A DNA stretch of 64,000 nucleotides from Conchocele bisecta (taxonomy: Eukaryota > Mollusca > Bivalvia > Lucinida > Thyasiridae): NCBI GenBank assembly GCA_029237695.1, contig CM055273.1, positions 60,935,968 to 60,999,967 on the forward strand, given 5' to 3'. Both the position numbers and the translations under genes were made by a program. Positions 1 through 10,119 of this stretch are shown in pieces. Each line of letters opens with the position of its first letter. Positions within the stretch are counted from its first letter, which is position 1. The notes under the pieces were generated by a model. That model was not told where the DNA came from and made no database searches. It saw nothing but the letters and a program-made list of their open reading frames with translations.

Positions 1-689
1 TTGATTTTTATTGTACTGTAACCTATTTCATTGTATGTAAGTATTTCCATCCAATACTCCAATTGATTTTGATGGAGTGCCACTTACATAGTTGCTGTAC
101 TTAGCGCATGTTTGGTTACCCTTGTTTCTGTATAAATACTGTCATTTAACCCTTAATTCAGTCCGTCATGGATTAACAATCTGTACAGATTTCAGACCTG
201 TGACAATATTTTGGTATCAGAATATTCCCGGTATCAGAATGCACACATCTGTAGCCGATTTCACTAACATTGCAAAGCATACTTTTCTAGCAAAGTATAC
301 TTTGAGGGAGTAATCATTTATTTTTCCTGAAATGCATTAATTCATATAGAACTAACGAATGCATATATTTGATGATTAAAAGTATGCAGAATTATTATAC
401 TGAATTTATTACATTATCACAGCCAAAATGGCTGTGATAATGTAATAAATTCAGTATATAACAAGAAACGAGGCAAAGCCACGAAGGCCAGGTTTTTTAC
501 AAGAGTAGACACTTGGATAACATAATTATACCCACTTTTTGTAGACTAGATGGCCGTGGCCTGCATGTCGCGCCTTGGGGCGAGGCATGGACACTAAAAA
601 AATAGATATAGTAGATGGAAAAACTTTAACCAAAAAACTTTAACCGGACACACGGACGAACGGACGGACGTATGCCAAAATGCCGACGA

Positions 690-1690
690 TATCGCGCTTT
701 CCGCAAGCAGGTGTGACAATGATGATAAACACCCATGTGAAGTATCAAGGTATTGGGTGAAGCAGTTGCAGAGATATAGTACACGAAAAAACTTTAACAA
801 AAAAAAAAAAGTAATTTGAACTTGACATAGGGCACAGGATCGCGCTTTCCGCAAGCAGGTGCGACAATGATGATATACACCCATGTGAAGTATCAAGGTA
901 TTGGGTGAAGCAGTTGCAGAGATATAGTACACGAAAAAACTTTAACAAAAAAATTCAAAGTAATTTGAACTTGACATAGGGCACAGGATCGCACTTTCCG
1001 CAAGCAGGTGCGACAATGATGATAAACACCCATGTGAAATATCAAGGTATTGGGTGAAGCAGTTGCAGAGATATAGTACACAAAAAAAAATTAACAAAAA
1101 AATTCAAAGTAATTTGACCTTGACATTGGGCACAGGATCGCGCTTTCCGCAAGCAGGTGCAACAATGATGATAAACACCCATGTGAAGTATCAAGGTATT
1201 GGGTGAAGCAGTTGCAGAGATATAGTACACGAAAAAACTTTAACAAAAAAATTCAAAGTAATTTGACCTTGACATTGGGCACAGGATCGCGCATTTCCGC
1301 AAGCAGGTGCGACAATGATGATAAACACCCATGTGAATATCAAGGTATTGGGTGAGCAGTGCAGAGATATAGTACACACGAAAAAACATTAACAAAAAAA
1401 TTAAAAGTAATTTGACCTTGACATTGGGCACAGGATCGCGCTTTCCGCAAGCAGGTGCGACAATGATGATAAACACCCATGTGAAGTATCAAGGTATTAG
1501 GTGAAGCAGTTGCAGAGATATAGTACACGAAAAAACTTTAACAAAAAAATTCAAAGTAATTTGACCTTGACATTGGGCACAGGGGCCGCACGGTTGGGGG
1601 TTAGAATGAAAATATGGATGATGATAAACACCCATGTGAAGTTTCAAGGTAATGGGTGAAGCAGTTGCAGAGATATAGTATAACGAAAAA
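690..1690 (+). repeat. 149-bp tandem array inside H1a, about 7 units
   Basis: ACACCCATGTGAA recurs near 728, 875, 1024, 1173, 1322, 1470 and 1627. Each unit also has GCAAGCAGGTGCGACAATG and GCAGAGATATAGTAC. The other two H1 copies have only two units, so the array has expanded here. Confidence 0.9.
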
Positions 1691-1758
1691 GTTTTAACCA
1701 AAAAACTCTAACCAGACGTACGTTAAAAAGTTAACGTTGAAAATGGCTAAGTCAATTA

Positions 1759-2595
1759 CAGTAGAACTTTGATCGCTCGAACCGGCAACGGAATCGAGTT
1801 TGAGTTCGAGCGATGCATAGTTCGAGGGAATGAAGTTTCAAAAATGTACTGTCACATTCAGTCAAGAAAATCACTTATGTGAATATATGAGATGACCGAT
1901 GTGACATGCCATTGTATATGCATTACATTTGGAGGGAGAAATGAAAAATAACAAATACAATTGTAAAGTTGCTGTTTTATTCAATATTTACATGTAATTA
2001 TACGTCAAATAAACCGCTATGTTCCGCTTTGCGTCTATACATAATACTGGTATTCCCAGTGTCTAAAAATAGCACATAGCACAGTGGTTGGAATAAATAT
2101 ACAAACGGAAAATATAAACAAAACAATGTCAGTATACAATTATAAACACTATAAATTAACGCCTGAAGAATTCAATGATCTCGGTTTGTTTGTTATTGGC
2201 ACATCTTCTGTCAAAATGAATTTTGTTCAAATCACTTAATTAGCGTGGACATCATAACGCCCGTAATTCACGCCGCTATTGTTTGCGATTCGTGATTTAA
2301 TGTCATCCCGCGTCAAGGGAAACTACTCAACGCGACCGCCCGCAATGGTGGAATTCGCACCTCGTTAGACAAACAGCTGATCACAGACTTACCTGTTCGA
2401 GTTATTAGCGGTAATTACCACTGTTTGACCATCCACGGGACTAATCCACAGGTTCGACTGTTCGAGTAATTCATAGTTCGAGTTTAAGGTGTTTTATTAC
2501 ATGAATTATATAGGAAATTTGCCGGGACTGTCTAACCAGTTCGAGTTTTCCATGGTGTTCGAGCCAGACCTGTTCTAGTTATCGAAGTTCTACTG
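1759..2595. mobile_element. 837-bp TA-target DNA element with CAGTAGAACTT termini
   Basis: Ends are CAGTAGAACTTTGAT and its inverted form ATCGAAGTTCTACTG, flanked by TA on both sides. H1 copies b (38597) and c (50991) read straight through as GTCAATTACGTAGAAAT, giving the empty site with a single TA. Repeated CTCGAA motifs lie in the terminal regions. TA target duplication and CAG ends suggest a Tc1/mariner/pogo-type non-autonomous element. No transposase frame seen. Confidence 0.88.
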
Positions 2596-2599
2596 TACG

Positions 2600-3130
2600 T
2601 AGAAATAATAGGTGAAGGTAAAAAAATGATCACATGTTGGATAGTTGTATGTGGTAGGCACCCCTTGGTTATGAAGCTGTGAAAGTTTGGTGGTCCTAGG
2701 TGGTACAGTACCAAAGAAATGGACTTAAACACGAAAACTTAACATTGTAAAGGCGAAAACTTAACATTGAAAATGGCTAAGTCGACTGCACGGAAAAAAT
2801 GGGTGAAGTTAAAAAAAAAAGTAACATGTTGGATAGTGATGTGTGGTGGGTACCCCTTGATTATGAAGCTGTGAAAGTTTGGTGGTCCTAGGTGGTACAG
2901 TACCAAAGAAATGGACTTAAACACGAAAACTTAACATTGTAAACGCAAAAACTTAACATTGAAAATGGCTAAGTCGACTACGCGGAAAAAATGGGTGAAG
3001 TTAAAAAAAAAAGTAACATGTTGGATAGTGATATGTGGTGGGCACCCCTTGATTATGAAGCTGTGAAAGTTTGGTGGTCCTAGGTGGTACAGTAACAAAG
3101 AAATGGACTCAAACACGAAAACTTAACATT
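2600..3130 (+). repeat. 192-bp tandem array inside H1a, 3 units
   Basis: Units contain AACATGTTGGATAGTGAT, TATGAAGCTGTGAAAGTTTG and GGTGGTCCTAGGTGGTACAG, spaced 192 bp. The same array is present with 3 units in H1b and 4 in H1c. Confidence 0.88.
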
Positions 3131-3313
3131 GATTGTGGACGCCACCCGCCCGCCCGCCCGCCGCCCGGCTTTCGCCAATCCAATAGCCTGGATTTTTTTT
3201 CAAAAAACCTGGCTAAAAATTAATAAATTTATCCTAAAATTGAAAATTTCTCTCTCAAAGTATACTATTGCTAGAAAAGTATACTTTGCAATGTTGGTGA
3301 AATAGGCTACTGA

Positions 3314-3907
3314 TTTGAAGTCACCATGCAGCCAAACATGGAAATAACACCGAACGTTGCTCCGTCCATTGACGCGACATCACATTATTTTTACTGCAAA
3401 ATTCCTGCATTACCTGCATCCTTATTATATAATACTTTTGTTTTCAAACGAACAAAATGGAAACTGGGCTAATGCATAGTTCAGACAATTCTTTGGTGCA
3501 ATGAGCAACACAATTAGAGTCCGGTACAATGTACTCGGCACAACTATGAAAATGTAAACAGAAATTTCATGAAAAGATTCATTTTTCAACTGCTCCGTTG
3601 AGACGTTATTTCGTTGCTATAGTTACGCATTACGTGCGAACGGTTTGTCGCAGCAAAGTATGTCCATTTTTTTCAAAACAATTCAATTTGACCAGATGTA
3701 ACTGTCATACAAAGATGAGCACTGTGACAGGTATATTAAACTTTTTATGAAGAAAGTCCAAGAACTTTATGACTGCACCTCGTACAAGCAAGCAGCTAAC
3801 AAGATATTAATTGTAATTTTCCGCGTATGGGCCACCGGCTGAGAAAGGGACTTTATGGCATTAGTAACAGTTGTATAGATTAATCGTCTTTCACATTCAG
3901 TCAGATT
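3314..3907. other. Intergenic/intronic sequence, nothing recognised
   Basis: AT-rich sequence without a repeat copy elsewhere in the window, exon-like splice signals or long open frame that I can see. Confidence 0.5.
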
Positions 3908-4112
3908 TTAACTCTTTCAACACTACAGACCACTTCCCCAATGTTTGTTTGCAAACAGCATAGATCCTGATGAGACGGCTCGTTACGAGCCGTCTCATCA
4001 GGACCTGCACTGTTTGTGTATATTTTCTGATTTTTGACAAACACAAATTCTTGATCAATAATAGAACAGTTCAAAAGTCTACATACCAGTTACTTAGGGG
4101 TGAAAGGGTTAA
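3908..4112. mobile_element. TTAA MITE family M2, copy a
   Basis: Starts TTAACTCTTTCAACAC, ends GGGGTGAAAGGGTTAA, with a central palindrome ACGAGCCGTCTCATCAGGA. TTAA ends and CCCTTTCA termini suggest a piggyBac-type non-autonomous element. Other copies: 22781-23010, 23028-23253, 40407-40643; fragments at 16814-16960, 37014-37090, 39437-39512, 45874-46060, 60780-60921. Confidence 0.85.
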
Positions 4113-4368
4113 TCTAATGATTGAAATATGGCCTTCTCAGTGGTTGAAAGGCGAACAGCCTAGTCCCTGATCAGACTGATTAAACTGGTCACAAATGTCG
4201 TCGTACCTAAGTTACCTTTTGTCAGCTGGCAACCAACATTTAGCTGTATGTAATCAAAGCATGCCTCTACATTTTAGAATACAGTTCAATACACACATGT
4301 ATACTGGACAAACACATACAGGTGAAACTAAGGAGAAAACTACAAGGTGACGGGTAGGACATGCATAC

Positions 4369-4477
4369 CAAGGGCCGCAACCATCGTTTCTTCATTCAGA
4401 CTCCTCGATTCAGCTTTCTGTGGGGAGTCGTCTCCCTTCACCGACAGACTTTCGCGACTTCCATACGGAGAGTTCAG
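4369..4477 (-). CDS. MADD: MADD exon n (SRSLNEE exon), last exon in window
   Basis: 109 bp: 36 codons plus one base. Reads LNSPYGSRESLSVKGDDSPQ, then KAESRSLNEETMVAAL. The TRSLKEENFIASIELW region of vertebrate MADD is the clear counterpart of SRSLNEETMVAAL. The acceptor is CATTTGTAG and the donor G/GTATGC. It joins exon m in phase 0. The next exon (expected to begin around a WNKHQ-like motif) was not found between 1 and 4368, so the gene continues to the left of the window. Confidence 0.9.
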
Positions 4478-4566
4478 CTACAAATGTTAGTATGGCACAC
4501 ATTGTTAACACATAGCATTCAGGTTATATGACTTGGTATCGAATAGATGAATAGTTTATCCTCAAA

Positions 4567-4965
4567 TGTTGTTTGTTTGTTTGTTTTGTTTGTTTGTTGT
4601 GGTTTAACGGCCTATCAACAGCTAAGGTCATTTAAGGCTGGGTCAATGGGTTTAGTACTAAATCCCATATATTACCTGCACAAATGTAAAACCCCAAAAT
4701 CAGAACTGAATATTTACAATACAAAATCTATATATTCAGCCCTGAAATCAGAATAATCCTGATCTCATGCCAGGTCCTCGCCACACCAGAATCACTAGGC
4801 CACCTCCCAAAAGCAGTAGGATCAGAAATAATCTTACTACTTTTATAATGGGCAATAACCCAATTCAACTCCCAGGTAACAAAAGAGACAAAGATAAAAA
4901 CAGTGTGGGCTCAACATACACTCTCAAAGATAAATAAATGTCAGGAAATCTTAATACCCATGTAC
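4567..4965 (+). mobile_element. SINE-like element S2, copy a
   Basis: Starts GTTTGTTTGTTTTGTTTG, then GGTTTAACGGCCTATCAACA, a TAAATCCC segment, ATTCAGCCCTGAAAT and CCAGGTCCTCGCCACACCA. Same module order as the full copy at 27658-28058, where a box-B-like GGGTTCGATCCCG is present. Confidence 0.75.
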
Positions 4966-5409
4966 TTCATTCCATAAGTTACTTGTTAAACACATGATGC
5001 ACAAATGCTGTTAGAGATAGCGAGATGAAAGTTAGTACCGTGAAACCTCTCACGTTCCACTGTAAATTAGGTATATGACCAACTGACCACATACTTTTGT
5101 GTTTTGTAATCATGAAAAGACATTATCACTGAACATACACGTCAGGGGAACCTATCAAAACAGCATGCTTGGCTTTTCGGGGTGTCCGGTATAGAGAGGT
5201 TGCACTGTATCCATACAGATATAACAATTTGCCTTGTATTACGTAATTATATTTCCACACTACGGTACTGTTTGTCAACTATATATAGATAGCAGGCAGC
5301 ATTAAATGTCACAGGTCAAGCAAATATAACAACTATTTCCCAGTTGTTGTTAATCTGACATTCATGACTTTCATTATTGGAAAACAGCTTAAACATGACA
5401 TTAGACAGC
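4966..5409. other. Intron sequence with a Tigger-type TIR fragment
   Basis: Mostly unrecognised. A fragment with GTGTCCGGTATAGAGAGG and TTGCACTGTATCC at 5177-5212 belongs to the D1 family seen at 13096-13333. Confidence 0.5.
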
Positions 5410-5620
5410 TTAACCCTTTTCATGCTGAGAATACGCCATTATGTTTGCGGAAATACTAAATATTTTCCTTCTATTTGCTCAGAAGTATATGTCGCGACCA
5501 CCATTTGAACCGTCTCATCGAGATGGTTCAAATGAGTGGTCACAACATATACTCTCATTCAGAAATAGCAAAAATAAAATATTTAATAAATTTCATACCA
5601 GTAAAGGTGTATTCCTCAAG
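5410..5620. mobile_element. TTAA MITE family M3, copy a
   Basis: Begins TTAACCCTTTTCATGCTGAG, has AGTATATGTCGCGACCACCA and the palindromic core GAACCGTCTCATCGAGATGG with its mirror. The right end is eroded. Related copies: 13610-13744, 32620-32783, 43830-43905. Confidence 0.75.
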
Positions 5621-5769
5621 GAATGTGTTAAACGTGACATTGACCCTACAATGGTCAACATAAAGTTTGTCAGACGGGTATTGTATTGGAAAACAGTTAG
5701 AGACTGCAAACTAGATGTACACAGTTCATCAGATACACATATTGACATCTAACAGTGGTATATAGAAAA

Positions 5770-6130
5770 CCAGATGGCTGCGGCCCTCATGACGAGCCCG
5801 CCGAGAATTTGATAGTCTTGATATAGTGAATTTATTCAAAGTTCAAATGAAATTGGAGTAAGATTTGTGGAGGAATAAGGTATATAAAAACTTTAACGCA
5901 AGTAATTTGACCTTGACCTTGGGAACGAGGGCTGCACGGGTGGGCTATAGAATTAAAATATGGATGATGATAAGAAGTATTTGAAGTTTGAAGTAGATCT
6001 GAGTAAATGTTGGAGATATAAGGTATGTAAAACAATAAAGCAGCATCCGGATGGACACACACATAACACACACAATAACATTGTGATCACTTATGTCTTG
6101 CTTTCCACAAGCAGGCTCAACAAAAAAAAA
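5770..6130 (+). mobile_element. CATGTCGAGCCC-type repeat element H3, copy a
   Basis: 5' end CAGATGGCTGCGGCCCTCAT then GACGAGCCCGCC; internal TTTGACCTTGACCTTGGG and ATATGGATGATGAT units; 3' end TTTCCACAAGCAGGCTC then AACAAAAA. Same organisation as 60116-60742 and 28100-29050. Confidence 0.7.
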
Positions 6131-6410
6131 CAGCGTAGTCTGATAATAGTGAACATCTACACTGATATGGAGCTACACCGACTGCAGACATATATTATAA
6201 CAGTTGGTTTCACCAGTTTGTTGAGGAAACACCATTTCCCCGACTATCAGTGGTGTGAACAAACATCATCTGTAAACGCCCACTCACAACAGTTAATGGG
6301 TACTGATCCAGAATAACATGTCCCCATAGAATATGCAAGAAAACATTAGATCTGTTCCATAGAAAAACATGATAGTACGAGAACAACCGACTTAGCTTGA
6401 CTGAAAACAT

Positions 6411-6726
6411 CAGTAGCCGATTTCATCAACATTGCAAAGTATATTTATCTAGCAAAGTATACTTTGAGGGAGAAATTTTCAATTTAATGATAAATTTATT
6501 AATTTTTATTATACTGAATTTATTACATTATCACAGCCATTTTGTTTTGGCTGTGATAATGTAATCAATTCAGTATAATAATTCTGCATACGTTTAATCA
6601 TCAACTACATGCAGTCATTAGTTCTATACGACATAATGCATTTTCAGGAAAAATAAATGATTACTCCCTCAAAGTATACATTGCTAGAAAAGTATACTTT
6701 GCAATGTTGGTGAAATAGACTACTGA
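6411..6726. mobile_element. Palindromic MITE family M5, intact copy b
   Basis: Ends AGTAGCCGATTTCATCAAC and GTTGGTGAAATAGACTACTG are inverted repeats; the centre is a hairpin ATTTATTACATTATCACAGC with its complement. Serves as the uninterrupted reference for the split copies at 248-3313 and 30243-32078. Confidence 0.88.
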
Positions 6727-6832
6727 TAACCATAACAGTGCAGGACATAATATACAAGAGTATATCAAACGATGCGAAATCTCGCGGCCTAACTTAAATA
6801 TAAATACCCGGAGAAATATTCATAGCATAAAC

Positions 6833-7155
6833 TGTGACTGTGACTGGAGAAATGGGGCTTATGGGACTTGTGACCAATGTAGCTCCTGATCAAATAGCAC
6901 ACTCCTGTAGCCTGATAACGATCTATACTTTCTGTTTGTTTGTTTGTTGAGGTTTAATGGCCTATCAACAGCTAAGGTCATTTAAGGCCGGGTCAATGAG
7001 TTTAGTACTAAATCCCATATATTACTATACTTTCTGTACAACAGGTGTTCCACTGAATGACGACAGTGCAGACCCAGATCAGACTGCGAAGAAACGCAGT
7101 CTGATCTGGGTCTAATCCGTTTGCAAATGTCATAAGCCCTATTTCTGCAGTCAAA
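6833..7155. mobile_element. Palindromic MITE family M6, copy with a SINE inside
   Basis: Terminal TGTGACTGGAGAAATGGGG and its inverse near 7130-7150; core hairpin CAGATCAGACTGCG with CGCAGTCTGATCTGG. Interrupted by the SINE at 6936-7024. Other M6 copies: 20950-21165, 27160-27520, 34386-36650 (with insertions), 39814-40040, 56940-57140, 57560-57790, 57840-58740 (with insertion), 61130-61280, 61495-61735, 62520-62735, part at 62915-62990. Confidence 0.85.
6936..7024 (+). mobile_element. Truncated S2 SINE inserted into M6
   Basis: Contains GTTGAGGTTTAATGGCC, CTATCAACAGCTAAGGTCAT and AAATCCCATATATTA. Flanked by the 13-bp duplication CTATACTTTCTGT on both sides (6923-6935 and 7025-7037). Confidence 0.85.
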
Positions 7156-7545
7156 GCCACATTTCTAGACATTTTTGAGCGCATGTTCAGTTCGTGCAGT
7201 TATTGATATTAGTCAAATGTGTATAACTTTGTATGTATTAAGTTGACCCATCAACACAGCGACAACATTTTTTTTTTTAACTGATCTCCAGGTTATTTCC
7301 TGTTTCAAGTTGTACATGCATTTATGTTACACTGCCTATATAGCAACTACACCAACATGCCATAATAAAAATGGACTAAAATACTGCTTCCCATAGACTT
7401 ACATGCAACACACCTGTTTGGTTTCATTCCATTTATAGTCGAGCTATTCAACGTGACAACATCATTTTAGTTGCAGCTGTAGAAATGCTGTTGCTTTCGA
7501 GATGTAGCATTTCTAAGTTTACAAGATGACACGTCAAATACAAAA
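7156..7545. other. Intron sequence, nothing recognised
   Basis: AT-rich, no repeat partner or exon signal noticed. Confidence 0.5.
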
Positions 7546-7766
7546 TTAACCCTTAGACTGCTATCTTACTTTTGTTGTTGTCTGCTGTTTATTTTCTATT
7601 TTCCATTTTCATCCGACATCAAAAACATGCTTTGACAGCACTTCAGAATCATTTCCATTGGAAATGATTCTGAAGAGCTGTCAAACCATGTTTTTATTGA
7701 GAAATAAGGCACGATATAAAAGCAACAGCAGACGACAATTGATGCGAGTAGCGGTCTAAGGGTTAA
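7546..7766. mobile_element. TTAA MITE family M1, intact copy a
   Basis: TTAACCCTTAGACTGCT at the left and AGCGGTCTAAGGGTTAA at the right; sub-terminal GTTGTCTGCTGTTTATTTTC and AACAGCAGACGACAA; a central hairpin around CATTTCCATTGGAAATG. Best reference copy of M1. Others: 11020-11738 (split), 14860-16566 (split), 19448-19600, 21184-21317 (half), 22269-22456, 44929-45169. Confidence 0.9.
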
Positions 7767-8483
7767 CATTTCAAGATATTAATTTTAGCATTGGCCTCTA
7801 TGGAATTACTAATTTTTCAATCTGATGTAACTTTCAAATTGTGACATTTCACTAACCGAGTGACAGAATTGAAATACAAAAATATCACAGAAAACTTTAT
7901 TCATTAAAATTTACATCACAAAATGTCAGATTGACCGTTTATTTGCTATAAAACAATGTCCGTTTTGCATCGACATCTATGGACATATTATTCATGGCAT
8001 GGTGGTGTACTTATGCTGAAGTTAGTAACCAAACATCAAGCATGTAGCCAACCAGGCAAATTTGTGTTAGGAGATTTAATACACATGAATGCAAGCATTG
8101 TGACCCACACAAGAAACACTTTCATAGTATCTTGGCTCAGCCAGTAAGATCTGCAAGTCTTTCCCAACATTCACCATCACCAGAAACGACCATTGAATCC
8201 AAATTTATATGATCGCCATTGTCACGCAGACTAGCTTATTAAAGCCAGACAGATAATCTTTATATTTTGTTTTTCTCGCATCTTACAAACAACAAATAAA
8301 CAGCCTTTCCGAGTTGTACCGATAGGGAGCCCAGGGGACATTGATCCGCCTTAAGATGCCAATGTGTCTTAAAATGCCAATGTGTCTTACAGATGGAATC
8401 AGGATCTGCAGAGTGGTTAGTATTTATAAGACGAAACTCCCTTTTCTGATTAATGGAATACTGTATTAACACTAAATATTCGG
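7767..8483. other. Intron sequence, nothing recognised
   Basis: No exon with MADD similarity and no repeat partner noticed. Confidence 0.5.
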
Positions 8484-8690
8484 ACACAATTTGCTTTGGG
8501 AAACCCCTATTAAATAGGGGTTTCCCAAAGCAAATTGCATCCAAATACAGTGTTATTGTGATGAAACCAATACTTCCATAATAACCCTAAATATTGGCAC
8601 ACTCACTATTGTGGGGAAATCATATATTTGTATGTATTCCCTCAAATAAATGGTGTCCGAATATTTAGGGTTATTACGGTAATCCATAAA
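8484..8690. repeat. Two adjacent hairpins with ATATTCGGACAC termini
   Basis: 8488-8540 folds on TTTGGGAAACCCCTATT with its mirror. 8575-8688 begins ATAACCCTAAATATT and ends GTGTCCGAATATTTAGGG, an inverted pair. Looks like two overlapping foldback MITEs. Confidence 0.7.
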
Positions 8691-8879
8691 TGAGCGTGGG
8701 ACTATCAAAGTCAGATATTTAGTGGGGAAAGGGTTAAAATGTAAGAATTTTCCATTCATGTGCGACAGAAAAGGTCATCCTGAAGTTGTCCCCTAGAATC
8801 TGAAACCTACGAAGCTGTATAGTGTAGGCACAACACTCCATTTATGATTTTGGAACAAGGCCGGTAGTCTACGCCCACC

Positions 8880-9060
8880 TGACCCATTTATGATCTTGAC
8901 CTCCAGCACCATGTAAGCACTGGCCATCCAATCCCCGTCCCACCCCACCCCCGCCCCTGACTGAGTGTGAGACTAATGTCACTTGTTGCTGCCCGAGGCC
9001 TCGCGGGCCCAGCAGTGGGTGTCGGCCACCTCCAACACCATGTAGGCACTGGCCATCCCA
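8880..9060 (-). pseudogene. Two broken partial copies of MADD exon m plus intron start
   Basis: Copy 2 (about 8956-9059) repeats MASAYMVLEV then DTHCWAREASGSNK and the following intron start, 151 bp downstream of the real exon. It has lost two bases after the AAC AAG codons, giving a stop, and six bases that include the donor. Copy 3 (about 8893-8930) keeps only MASAYMVLEV and then diverges. They are tandem duplications inside the intron and are unlikely to be used. Confidence 0.85.
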
Positions 9061-9108
9061 CCTACCCAGACCCAACCCCGTCCCACAGCACCCCCACCCC
9101 TGACTGAC

Positions 9109-9303
9109 CTCGGGTGTGAGACTGGTGTCACTCTTGTTGCTGCCCGAGGCCTCGCGGACCCAGCAGTGGGTGTGGGCGACCTCCAGCACCATATAGGCAC
9201 TGGCCATCCCGCCCAGCCCGTAGTTCTGGAACGTCGACTCCAGCCCGTGCACAAACGCCTTCAGCAGTGACAGCATGCCCTTGTACACCGCCTTGGAAAT
9301 GCA
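9109..9303 (-). CDS. MADD: MADD exon m (VYKGML / GLGGMAS block)
   Basis: 195 bp, 65 codons, phase 0 to 0. Starts CISKAVYKGMLSLLKAFVHG, continues LESTFQNYGLGGMASAYMVL and EVAHTHCWVREASGSNK, and ends SDTSLTPE. Vertebrate MADD reads VYKGMLDLLK, GLGGMAS and LLEIAQTHYYSKE in this order. The acceptor is GATCTTGCAG and the donor GAG/GTCAGT. It is extremely GC-rich for this window. The 3' half of the exon together with the start of the intron is repeated twice just downstream (8880-9060), but those copies have lost frame or donor. Confidence 0.96.
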
Positions 9304-9663
9304 CTGCAAGATCGATCAATTGAGGATTTCAAATGAGTGGTAACAACATATCCTTTTATGGAGCAATAAACAAATAAACAAAATAATCAGTGTTTTTTTT
9401 ACAATAAAAATATTGTATCCATAGACTTCAATACGTAAACAGATAACCAAGCATACTCGCAATAAACTGTAGATTCTTTAAGTACTTTACACATACATGT
9501 TTTGGCAGAAAATGAAAATTATCTCATATACTTTGAAGAAACAGTTTTGTTGAGAATAAAACAAAATATGCAAAGAACAAAATTTACTTCAGGGCACTGT
9601 AGGCAGGCAAGTACAAGTACAACTGCAGTAATTAGCCACACTTGTTTGCTCTAACCAACGTAC

Positions 9664-9850
9664 CACGTCCTCTATGTGAGTATCATCGTCGGTGAGTTTC
9701 TTATCAAGGTTCTTGTTGAGGCGACTGATCACGAAGTTGCGGTAGTTCTCGTCCTCGAGCAGCTTCTTGACGCGCCCCATCTTGAGCCAGCTGATACCCT
9801 GGCCATCGAGGATACTTGCCACCACCTCCTTCAGGAACTGCTGGTTCTCA
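9664..9850 (-). CDS. MADD: MADD exon l (conserved helical segment)
   Basis: 187 bp: one base plus 62 codons, ending phase 0. It starts ENQQFLKEVVASILDGQG, continues ISWLKMGRVKKLLEDENYRN and FVISRLNKNLDKKL, and ends THIEDV. Very close to the family block with ENQQFLKEVV, SVLDGQGVGWL, VRRLLE and FVLSKLNR. The acceptor is TTTGCCCAACAG and the donor GTG/GTACGT. It is the best conserved part of the central MADD region, the segment that clinches the identity. Confidence 0.97.
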
Positions 9851-10119
9851 CTGTTGGGCAAAGATGGCGAATAGTCCATAAATGACGACAAAAGTTGACA
9901 ACATTTTCATAACAAATGTGGAATGCCATTCCGCATTTGCTCTGAAAATTTCGCCAATTTTTTACATCATTTACAGAATATATAAATATGGTCACATGGC
10001 TCGTCTCAAATGAGGAAAATAAATTGTGCTTTTTTTTTGTACTACCAAAATAACCTTTCCCTGACTTTTCCCTGACGTTTGAAAATTTCCCTGACTGTTT
10101 TACTGACCGTGGGAAGCCT

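Larger units (their letters stand above)
462..3215 (+). mobile_element. Helitron-like composite element H1, copy a
   Basis: Begins CAAGAAACGAGGCAAAGCC, ends in a short hairpin (AGCCTGG with CCTGGCT, one mismatch, separated by T/A tracts) followed by AAAAAT. Inside: a unique head (to about 690), seven ~149-bp units (about 690-1690), three ~192-bp units (about 2600-3130), and a CCCGCCCGCC-rich stretch before the end. No target duplication is visible when compared with the empty M5 site. No protein-coding gene; minus-strand open frames merely repeat with the units. Copies b and c are at 38049-39229 and 50439-51649. The Helitron assignment is inference. Confidence 0.75.
248..3313. mobile_element. 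Palindromic MITE (family M5), split by a 2.75-kb insertion
   Basis: Left part 248-461 carries GTAGCCGATTTCA, AAAGTATACTTTGAGGGAG and the perfect hairpin TGAATTTATTACATTATCAC with its complement. The right part resumes at 3216 with TAATAAATTTATCC and ends in the inverted end near TTGGTGAAATAGGCTAC. Uninterrupted relatives at 6411-6726 and 31800-32078 show the continuous sequence. No coding capacity. Confidence 0.85.

Noticed and set aside
594..1701. Series of minus-strand frames with MYYISATASPNTL
   Set aside because: Same frame read from each 149-bp unit of H1a; appears again in H1b and H1c.
8979..9254. Alternative reading frames over exon m region
   Set aside because: GC-rich shadows of exon m and of its broken copies; the GLGGMAS frame is the real one.
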